A stretch of 64,000 nucleotides of DNA from the NCBI GenBank assembly GCA_021769625.1, contig JAETSN010000029.1:1-64000 (forward strand), given 5' to 3'. This DNA comes from [Clostridium] symbiosum (lineage in GTDB: Bacteria; Bacillota; Clostridia; Lachnospirales; Lachnospiraceae). Below are positions 57,939-64,000 of this stretch, piece by piece. The stretch's first letter is position 1, and every line of letters starts with the position of its first letter. The position numbers were made by a program, and so were the translations under genes. A model generated the notes under the pieces. That model did not search any database. It saw only the letters and a program-made list of their open reading frames with translations, and was not told the DNA's origin.

Positions 57939-59027
57939 TTACATATAAAATATCTTATACCACTCCGCAAACTTTCTCAATCCCTCCCTGAGATCCGTTG
58001 CCGGCTTAAACCCGAAATCCTCCTCCAGCCTCGAAGTATCCGCATAAGTGACAGGAACATCCCCGGGCTGCATGGGCACAAGCTCCTTATGCGCCTCAAA
58101 ATCATAATCTTCCGGAAGCACCTGCGCCCGAACCAGTTCCTGCTGCAGTATATCTACAAAATCCAGCAGATTTTCCGGCTGGTTATTTCCTATATTATAG
58201 ACTGCATAGGGCGGAACCGGCAGGCCGTCATCCCCGTTCTGTTTCTCCGGTGCCGCCTGCATCACCCGTTTCACGCCTTCCACGATATCATCCACATAAG
58301 TAAAATCCCGTCTGCAGTTTCCGTAATTGAAGATCCGGATCTTCTCTCCCCTCCGCAGCTTATCCGTAAAGCCGAAATATGCCATATCCGGTCTTCCCGC
58401 AGGCCCGTAGACTGTGAAAAAGCGCAGACCCGTACATGGAATATTGTACAGTTTTGCATAGGCATGCGCCATCAGTTCATTACTCTTCTTTGTCGCCGCA
58501 TAAAGGGAGACCGGGTTGTCCACCCTGTCTTCCGTAGAGTAAGGAACCTTTTTATTTGTCCCGTATACGGAGGAAGACGACGCATATACAAGATGCTCCA
58601 CGCCTGCCGCTCCGTCGTCATAAGAATGACGGCAGGCTTCCAGAATATTATAAAATCCGATCAGGTTGGATTCCACATAAGCATCCGGGTTTGTGATGGA
58701 ATACCGCACACCCGCCTGCGCCGCCAGATTTACGACGACGGACGGGGCATATTTCTTAAAAACCTCATCCACCGCCGCTTTATCGGCAATGGACTGCCTG
58801 ATAAACGTCCACTTAACCCCCGGACGTTCCCGCACAAGGGCCTGTATCTGCTCAAGCCGGTACTCTTTGATCGCGACATCATAGTAATCGTTCATATTAT
58901 CCATGCCTATGATATGCACCGATCCTGCCGTTTGAAACAGCTCCGTCACCAGATTGGCGCCGATGAAACCGGCTGCCCCCGTTATGAGGATCGTCTTTCC
59001 TGTCAGAGTAATGTTTTGTCTTTTCAT
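57939..59027 (-). CDS. NAD-dependent UDP-sugar epimerase (UDP-glucuronate 4-epimerase type)
   Basis: A 362-residue extended SDR: Rossmann motif GAAGFIGANLV, catalytic SSSSVYG and YAATKKSNE (YxxxK), and GPAGRPDMAYFGF. It resembles UDP-glucuronate 4-epimerases that supply UDP-galacturonate for surface polysaccharides. ATG 59027 has a weak AAAGG 14 bases upstream; a longer frame to 59063 starts with TTG. The surface-sugar genes at 62-64 kb could use its product. Specificity not proven. Confidence 0.9.
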   Translation of the reverse strand: MKRQNITLTGKTILITGAAGFIGANLVTELFQTAGSVHIIGMDNMNDYYDVAIKEYRLEQIQALVRERPGVKWTFIRQSIADKAAVDEVFKKYAPSVVVNLAAQAGVRYSITNPDAYVESNLIGFYNILEACRHSYDDGAAGVEHLVYASSSSVYGTNKKVPYSTEDRVDNPVSLYAATKKSNELMAHAYAKLYNIPCTGLRFFTVYGPAGRPDMAYFGFTDKLRRGEKIRIFNYGNCRRDFTYVDDIVEGVKRVMQAAPEKQNGDDGLPVPPYAVYNIGNNQPENLLDFVDILQQELVRAQVLPEDYDFEAHKELVPMQPGDVPVTYADTSRLEEDFGFKPATDLREGLRKFAEWYKIFYM

Positions 59028-59049
59028 ATTAAAACTGTCGCCTTTCTTA

Positions 59050-59490
59050 TCATTCCTTACCAATACGTTTTATCTTTTTCCACGCTTCTTCCTCAGTCAA
59101 CTGATATATTCTCACGAGTGCATCCTTTGCTTCCTTCGTGCCCTTCCCTTCTTTTTTCAATTCACTAATCAGACGCCTGCTGTTGCCGTCCAACTCCTGA
59201 TTATACCAATCCTGAAGTTCCTTATATCTATCCCATTGCCTCTTATTTTCATCCAGACGTTCTTTGTTTTTTTCAGAAGCTCTTCGTCTTTTCCCAGAAG
59301 TTCTTTTTCTTTTTCCAGGAGCTCTTTTTCCTTTTTCAGAAGCTCTTTATTTTCATCCAAAAGCTCTCGCATAATTTCCCTGTCCAGTTTTATAGCCGGT
59401 TCCACTTCCCTGCTCACCTCCTTATACAAATCCCAGCTGAAGTATACACCGTTCTCTTTCCCTGTGCCGATATTCCGTACCGCATCAGCC
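59050..59490 (-). pseudogene. Degraded nuclease/coiled-coil protein, 3-prime part, with frameshift
   Basis: Reading C-terminal to this region: a frame with NGVYFSWDLYKEVSREVEPAIKL followed by heptad repeats (ELLKKEKELLEKEKELL) shifts by one base at a run of seven A residues, after which the other frame continues (KNKERLDENKRQWDRYKEL, ending IKRIGKE at 59050). A single missing or extra A restores one frame. The 5-prime part is missing, so this is a remnant of a larger gene, possibly of the Rpn type. Limits are approximate. Confidence 0.6.
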
Positions 59491-59622
59491 GTGTATCCAG
59501 CACATGGCTGTTTTCAACGCCAAATAAAAAGATACTTTCAACAAAAGAATCTGATGCTAAGCCATGTCAATCCTATACTTTACACCAGATTTCTTCATCC
59601 ATATTCAACAATTCAATATAAA

Positions 59623-60342
59623 CTACTTCTTTTCTTCCAGTCCAAACTCAACGAACAGCTTGTGTTGGAAATCACGGTCCGACAACGATCTCAAAAAGTC
59701 CGCCGTCCTTCCCGCTTCTGTCAGAAGGAGTCCCAGTTTATTTACCTTTGCTTCTCCCTTTGCTACTTTCTTTGCTGATTCCTCCGCCATATAACGATCC
59801 AGCGCATTCTTGATCGCACTTAAAGCATACCATGTTTCCCGGTGCATGGCAACCACTGACTTCAGGCGTTCCCGGTCGAAGCGGCCTCCCAGAAGCATGA
59901 GAAACGCTTTCAGGTCCCCATGGAATCTGTCCAGTTCCTCATCTTTCATATGCCTTGCGTCGATCAGGTTCATCCGGTAGTCCGGGATTGTCTTTCTCAT
60001 CCATTCCTTTCTGTCATCCGGAATATCAAGCATATCATATACACTTACCGGTCCGTCCCACGGTTCCCTTCCCACATAAAATACGAGTGTCACCACCGGA
60101 ACAATCTTTGTCCCCTTCGGCACGCCATCGGAATATTTTTTCAGCTTCCCGCTTTCTTTCGCCTCTTCCGAGATGCTCCTGCACTGATGGGAATACGACA
60201 GGGCATCCAGTTCCATACACCGGACCGGCATATAATAATTTACACCCGTCTGCCATGCGGATACTGCCATAAGATGTTCAATAGAGTGTATACTTTTAAG
60301 GCAGTATAACAGAGCTATACTGATCAGGCAAGAAAAATTCAT
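59623..60342 (-). pseudogene. Rpn/YhgA-type putative recombination-promoting nuclease, N-terminus lost
   Basis: A 239-residue frame. From about residue 35 on it matches the Rpn/PDDEXK nuclease family: YYMPVRCMELDALSYSHQCR, IVPVVTLVFYVGREPWDGP and a helical C-terminus (ALSAIKNALDRYMAEESAKKVAK). The first part (CLISIALLYCLKS) does not fit the family, and the catalytic PD and ExK segments expected earlier are absent. It is therefore a 5-prime deletion remnant. Rpn proteins are linked to DNA transfer and recombination. Probably inactive. Confidence 0.75.
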
Positions 60343-60415
60343 CTTTTAATATAAGTTTTATATTTTTTCAAAAAGTACTTGCATATCCTTTCTTTCTCAT
60401 GTACAATATAAACAC

Positions 60416-61159
60416 TTGGAGAAATTTTCTATATTTCTATTTCTCTGCCGTTCTTTTGACCAGCTCTATCATGGAGAACACTATTCCTCCACCAAGTCCG
60501 TACTACATATAAGCATTCTTGATTTCAATATCTTTCCTGAATATCCGGAATTTTATTCCTCTTATAAACTTATGAATGTAAAAAATCATCAAATATATAA
60601 TGACAAGTTTGAACTCCGTGTGTTACAATTAAACCATATAAATCTTGCAACAAAAAAAGATCGGATTACCGGATTGGCACACTGGGCTTCGCTCTTTAAA
60701 GCCGTCACATGGGAGGAAATCAAAATGTTGGCTCATGAAAAACCTGTTTTCGATAAAGTCGCGCAAACACTTTATAAATCCAATACCGATGAGCAGATCA
60801 GGTATGCCTGTCAGGCCCGCGAAGAATATGAATTCCAGATGAAACGCAGGCAGGAGCAACTTGATGAATACGAATTCCAGATGAAGCGCAGACAGGAGCA
60901 ACTTGATGAATACGAATTCCAAATGAAGCGCAGGCAGGAGCAACTTGATGAATACGAATTCCAGATGAAGCGCAGACAGGAGCAACTTGATGAATACGAA
61001 TTCCAGATGAAGCGCAGTCAGGAGCAACTGGACGAATACGAATTCCAGATGAAACGCAGTCAGGAGCAACTGGACGAATTACAAAACGAAAATAATGAAC
61101 TTCGTCTGGAAATAGAACGCCTAAAAGCTGCCAAAAAACAGGTTGCCAATACAAATTAA
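60416..61159 (+). pseudogene. PDDEXK/Rpn-type protein with six 14-residue repeats, N-terminus missing
   Basis: A 247-residue frame beginning with a TTG and no ribosome site. Residues about 10-135 match the C-terminal half of the PDDEXK_2/Rpn nuclease family (KSVLHISILDFNIFPEYPEFYSSYKLMNVKNHQIY, GLAHWASLFKAVTWEEIKMLA). Then six copies of a 14-residue unit EYEFQMKRRQEQLD (last two with Ser for the second Arg) form a coiled coil, with a final leucine-rich helix. The usual PD-D/E-x-K catalytic part upstream is gone. A 42-bp tandem repeat lies in 60824-61075. Confidence 0.8.
60824..61075 (+). repeat. 42-bp coding minisatellite, six units
   Basis: Six near-identical 42-base units code EYEFQMKRRQEQLD. 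Third-position and small differences (R to S in units 5 and 6) show some divergence. Unit of 14 residues equals two heptads. The antisense strand also happens to be open. Confidence 0.9.
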
Positions 61160-61189
61160 GCAAACCTGTCGGAACTGCCGCATCATAAT

Positions 61190-61240
61190 GACGAACCAAC
61201 GGTCACACGCTGCGCGAGTGCCCTTATGCTAATAAGATTC
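61190..61240 (+). pseudogene. Second holin-like toxin remnant
   Basis: The end reads ACCAACGGTCACACGCTGCG then CGAGTGCCCTTATGCTAA, aligning to the last codons of the toxin gene (D/N-Q-R ... L-C-stop). An ATG at 61190 opens a 14-residue frame without the membrane segment. Decayed copy. Confidence 0.5.
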
Positions 61241-61272
61241 AAAATGGAGCCGTAATGGCTCCATTTTTACTG
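61241..61272. terminator. Terminator between Rpn remnant and XRE gene
   Basis: AAAATGGAGCC and GGCTCCATTTTT form an 11-bp stem with a five-base loop. T-run on both strands, in a convergent gap. Confidence 0.85.
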
Positions 61273-61279
61273 TACTATT

Positions 61280-61651
61280 TTACTCATTGTCCACAGAAGC
61301 AAATGCTTCCGCCACTCTCCGAACATAGTCAATAATGACCTCCTGCTCTTCCGGTCTCAGAGTGATAAACTTCTCAACCATAATATAAGCTGCGTCTGAC
61401 AGACCGTACTCTTCTGCCAGAACATCCAACGCAGAATGGGGAGCATTCTTAAACATCTCCCCTGCCCCTGTGCGAAGCCACTCATCATTTACATGAAATT
61501 CCCGACAGATAAGCGCTACTGCCGCATCGCTTGGGATGCTTTTTCCAGCTTCATATGTCGCCACAGTATTTCTTTTTATTTTCAAACGATCCGCAAATTC
61601 CTGTTGTGTGAGATTAGCCGCCTTTCTCAGTTGCTTTATGCGCACATTCAT
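61280..61651 (-). CDS. XRE-family phage-type repressor
   Basis: A 123-residue protein. HTH (about 1-58; RIKQLRKAANLTQQEFADRLKIKRNTVATYEAGKSIPSD) followed by an acidic helical part (LRPEEQEVIIDYVRRVAEAF). The frame extends to 61708, but the promoter at 61705-61677 fixes the start near ATG 61651. It diverges from a small 58-residue gene, a common layout in mobile or prophage islands. No phage structural genes are present. Confidence 0.93.
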   Translation of the reverse strand: MNVRIKQLRKAANLTQQEFADRLKIKRNTVATYEAGKSIPSDAAVALICREFHVNDEWLRTGAGEMFKNAPHSALDVLAEEYGLSDAAYIMVEKFITLRPEEQEVIIDYVRRVAEAFASVDNE

Positions 61652-61676
61652 AGTCCAGTTCCCTCTTTTCAAAACA

Positions 61677-61705
61677 AGTATAATTCCAAATCTGTGGCAA
61701 GTCAA
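61677..61705 (-). promoter_or_regulatory. Promoter of the XRE repressor gene
   Basis: Minus strand TTGACT (61705-61700), 17 bases, TATACT (61682-61677). Short 5-prime leader of about 20 bases. Confidence 0.8.
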
Positions 61706-61745
61706 CAAAATCTGATAATTTTAGTTTTATAGAAACAAAAATATA

Positions 61746-61774
61746 TTGACTTATGTTTTTAATCCACATATAAT
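61746..61774 (+). promoter_or_regulatory. Promoter of the 58-residue gene
   Basis: TTGACT (61746-61751), 17 bases, TATAAT (61769-61774). Divergent from and 40 bases away from the repressor's promoter; likely operator sites lie between. Confidence 0.8.
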
Positions 61775-61863
61775 AATTATATACTTGTGATATAAACACA
61801 AACAAGATAAACATGCACAACAAAAAACACTTTTCCCCCCACACATTAAAAGGAGCCAAATCT

Positions 61864-62040
61864 ATGTCCACAATACAAAAATCTAAAGACCACACTCAGA
61901 AACAGATCTGCGCCGCAAAACAGCTTATCGAAATCCTGAAAACCATACCAGAAGAAAAGCAATCACTCTTTGTGATAATTGTCATCGCTTATATCGACGG
62001 ACTGGAAAACGGGTCGCGCATCAATGAATATGATGCATAA
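61864..62040 (+). CDS. Small protein next to phage-type repressor, 58 residues
   Basis: A 58-residue protein: STIQKSKDHTQKQICAAKQL then IEILKTIPEEKQSLFVIIVIAYIDGLENGSRI. Helical with a short hydrophobic part. Good AAAGGAG before ATG 61864; the frame from 61813 is rejected because it lies in the leader. Unknown function; small genes of this pattern accompany XRE repressors in Lachnospiraceae. Confidence 0.7.
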   Translation: MSTIQKSKDHTQKQICAAKQLIEILKTIPEEKQSLFVIIVIAYIDGLENGSRINEYDA

Positions 62041-62089
62041 GCTTTCATCAGGAACCACTCACACAAAGATTCCTAAATCATGGTACTCT

Positions 62090-62517
62090 TCATATGGTTT
62101 GTATCATATTGCCCATAATATAATTCCACTTATCCGGTGTAAATACCCCAAAACCAGATGCCGGATAAAAAGTTATTTCCCCCAAATAAGCCTTCCCCCT
62201 TACTTCATAAAAATCGATCCTGACAAAAGGTTTATCCTCAGCGAGTACCAACGCTTTTTCTTTCATATCGCCAAAACAATCTGGCATAGAAACAAGCGTT
62301 GGTGCATTATTAAATGGTTTATCAGGAAGCGAAAGACCTGTAAATTCCAAATGATTCCACTCCATATCAAAAAAATCTATCGTCTCTTCCCGACTGCGGT
62401 TTTTTATCACCTGACAATACACAGGTTCACCCTGAAAACAATAAAATTTGTAATCTGTCAGTTCATTTTCACTTATATCTGCACAGGGCATATGAAGCCA
62501 CAGACAGCAATTACCTA
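62090..62517 (-). pseudogene. ATP-grasp (TupA-type) gene, only C-terminal fragment
   Basis: From about residue 30 the fragment matches the C-terminal half of the complete ATP-grasp gene just upstream: DYKFYCFQGEPVYCQVIKNRSRE, FVRIDFYEVRGKAYLGEITFYPASGFGVF and the final LMG-like WNYIMGNMIQTI. The N-terminal half is missing and the frame begins inside the stop of the upstream gene. It is a decayed tandem copy. Confidence 0.82.
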
Positions 62518-63426
62518 AGTTAATCCAATACCCCCCGAAGGCAGTTTTATCCACTCTCCCATCATAAAATCTACAGATTCTGGTGTAAATTCTTCAAAAC
62601 CGCTTCCCGGATAAAACGTCATTTCTCCAAAATAAAGCTTTCCATTAGATTCATAAAAATCAACACGAACAAACGGGATTTCCGCTGATAATTTTTCGGC
62701 TAAAGTCATCATCTGATCATACTCTTTGGGTTTATCTATCACCTCGCTGCTCATGGGATAATGTCGCTCAAACGGCATCTTGTTCCAATTCCTATCAAAA
62801 AAAGTAACTTTTAAACCATCCTCCGAAAAACGCTCGGTACATACAAAAGAACACTTTGCTTTTCCATTAAAACACATTATTTTATAATCCCTGGAGGCAT
62901 CCACCAGATATTTTTCTGCTATGATTCTCGGCTTTATATCCTTATACGGCCACTCTCTGCCCCCCCAATAATAATTTCTTCGCAAATGTTTATCCATTAT
63001 CCTCTTTGCCACTTTTTTATTAAATATTGACTTGTCATCACAGATAATTACACTGCCAGAATCATGAGTACATTTCAGTACAAACCGTTTCGGCAATAAA
63101 TCAAAATCAATTTCATTAAATTTATTCCACACTCCTAACGTTGGAATAATATATTCTTCACCTATTTTCTCAGCAACATAGTTTTTCGCCTCATACTTAT
63201 CCACCATCTTTGCATATTCAGGATTATGATCATGCAATTTTAACCATTGAAGTTTTTCATTGAATGTTTGAGGATTTTCCAAATTCAGCTTTTGACCAAG
63301 CAATAATTTAAATTTTAATTTTAAAAATTTTTCATCTGATTTTCTATAAATTCTATAAAATAATAATTTCCCCAAATTTCTTATCTCTGGAATGTTTAAA
63401 ATTTTTCTAAAATATTTTTTCATCAT
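62515..63426 (-). CDS. TupA-type ATP-grasp protein
   Basis: A 303-residue ATP-grasp ligase of the TupA group, found with surface polysaccharide and teichuronopeptide genes. FNEKLQWLKLHDHNPEYAKMVDKYE, LPKRFVLKCTHDSGSVIICDD and EIPFVRVDFYESNGKLYFGEMTFYPGSGFE show the family's fold. Probably links an amino acid or sugar acid to a surface polymer. AT-rich, unlike the genes to the left, so this end of the window looks acquired. The ATG at 63426 or 63423 is the start. Confidence 0.9.
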   Translation of the reverse strand: MMKKYFRKILNIPEIRNLGKLLFYRIYRKSDEKFLKLKFKLLLGQKLNLENPQTFNEKLQWLKLHDHNPEYAKMVDKYEAKNYVAEKIGEEYIIPTLGVWNKFNEIDFDLLPKRFVLKCTHDSGSVIICDDKSIFNKKVAKRIMDKHLRRNYYWGGREWPYKDIKPRIIAEKYLVDASRDYKIMCFNGKAKCSFVCTERFSEDGLKVTFFDRNWNKMPFERHYPMSSEVIDKPKEYDQMMTLAEKLSAEIPFVRVDFYESNGKLYFGEMTFYPGSGFEEFTPESVDFMMGEWIKLPSGGIGLT

Positions 63427-63509
63427 TTGTTCTGCCTAATCATCTCTCTGTTAAATTCCAAGATTTCCTCTATTCTTTATTATACCTCTTCCGACAGCTA
63501 GATAAAGAA

Positions 63510-64000
63510 TCATATTTTTATCGCAACTATAAAACAGTTTTGTTTGTATGTTTTATTCAATAACAAAGCTTTTTTCATCAGGGACCATTTATCAGCTTCA
63601 GATATTTTTTTTCGGATAATTTTAAACCCTGTATTTATTAATAAATCATCCCACATTTTTTCAGACATCATACAGACTCCACTTCCGGCAGACTTTGCAC
63701 CCAATCTAAAAAATAGTTCTCTTAATATAGAATTATGACATGTAGTTAAAGCAAAAATAATTCTGCAGGATATACTATCCAATATAATCCCATTATTGAA
63801 ATTATCAGTAATCAAAAGCTTTCCATCTTTTTTCAGCACATTTCTTATCGCTTCAAATACATTTTTCCTGATTTTAAATGAATTTTTATAATCGTTTCCA
63901 ATCAGATGATGTACAAACATATTACAAAAAATATAATCAAAGGAATCATGCTCTAACTTTTTATTTATATCTACTGCATCACACAAGACATACTCTATAT
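63510..64000 (-). CDS. Class I SAM-dependent methyltransferase, 5-prime end outside the window
   Basis: The partial protein (about 163 residues visible) begins outside the window at its N-terminus and ends at 63510. DSFDYIFCNMFVHHL is a class I methyltransferase motif IV region, followed by the helical part and KKDGKLLITDNFNNG. Methyl acceptor unknown; located with polysaccharide genes, so possibly a sugar or lipid methyltransferase. Confidence 0.8.
   Translation of the reverse strand, partial: IEYVLCDAVDINKKLEHDSFDYIFCNMFVHHLIGNDYKNSFKIRKNVFEAIRNVLKKDGKLLITDNFNNGIILDSISCRIIFALTTCHNSILRELFFRLGAKSAGSGVCMMSEKMWDDLLINTGFKIIRKKISEADKWSLMKKALLLNKTYKQNCFIVAIKI

Noticed and set aside
60629-61069. 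A 146-residue antisense frame with repeated LLLSALHLEFVFIKLLL units
   Set aside because: It is the reverse of the 42-bp minisatellite; no ribosome site or family match supports it. Its openness follows from the repeat.
60824-61075. CRISPR array suggested by regular 42-bp repeats
   Set aside because: Units abut with no spacers and are in frame within a coding sequence.
61280-62040. A prophage
   Set aside because: Only a repressor-like gene and a small gene; no integrase, terminase or structural genes in the window.

Overview
The window looks like chromosome from an anaerobic, gut-type Lachnospiraceae bacterium (Clostridia). The evidence is a split transketolase, class III ribonucleotide reductase, indolepyruvate:ferredoxin oxidoreductase, a Feo operon with a Cys-rich FeoB partner, a CIRCE operator, strong AGGAGG ribosome sites and mid-range GC with AT-rich islands. 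No rRNA, CRISPR array, intact insertion sequence or prophage structural gene was seen. Species is not assignable from the sequence alone.

Layout. 1-4.5 kb: a sugar ABC importer (two permeases, one binding lipoprotein) with a divergent AraC regulator. 4.5-7.6 kb: split transketolase and serine hydroxymethyltransferase. 7.8-15.5 kb: a DUF2225 protein, an 864-residue CoA-disulfide-reductase/rhodanese/siroheme-type fusion, NrdD, a WYL regulator, a HAD nucleotidase and an unlisted 56-residue membrane protein. 15.6-22.6 kb: RNase HI, a membrane-anchored MutS-like ATPase, purine nucleoside phosphorylase, an amidohydrolase and IorBA. 23-25.1 kb: an AT-rich secreted protein and an ECF sigma factor/DUF4367 pair. 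25.3-31.2 kb: acyltransferase, SpoIID/peptidoglycan-binding-like protein, a predicted alpha/beta-barrel protein, VanZ and DegV. 31.5-38.3 kb: HtpG (CIRCE), PrsA-like foldase, DHFR, thymidylate synthase and an MBL/beta-CASP nuclease. 38.4-40.8 kb: TraX-like protein, tRNA-Gly(GCC), a type I toxin-antitoxin locus and an XRE/small-protein pair. 40.8-45.1 kb: the feo operon, its DtxR-type regulator and a PAP2-like protein. 45.2-53.4 kb: orphan binding lipoprotein, AGE epimerase, PHP and HAD hydrolases, NagA, an internally deleted NagB and peptidase T. 53.6-59 kb: ExoA, two MATE exporters, small proteins including an HPr-like protein without the HPr histidine, and a UDP-sugar epimerase. 59-64 kb: an accessory end with Rpn-type nuclease remnants, a 42-bp minisatellite gene, a phage-type repressor pair, TupA-type ATP-grasp genes and a cut-off methyltransferase.

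The most unusual feature is the density of intergenic hairpin repeats. At least five families are present. In the most striking, five complete copies and three fragments share flanks and inner-loop pieces, but each complete copy has its own 20-bp inverted arms that remain perfectly complementary. A second family forms long nested stems and includes an exact 104-bp tandem duplication. The toxin locus has its own sense promoter, an antisense promoter with ideal spacing and a shared terminator, and its 3-prime end recurs twice elsewhere as decayed remnants.

Regulation visible in the sequence: CIRCE beside the htpG promoter, a palindrome over the -10 of the feo promoter, paired 15-bp direct repeats over the promoter of a small gene facing an XRE gene, and a terminator-like hairpin holding the only good ribosome site of the SpoIID-like gene.
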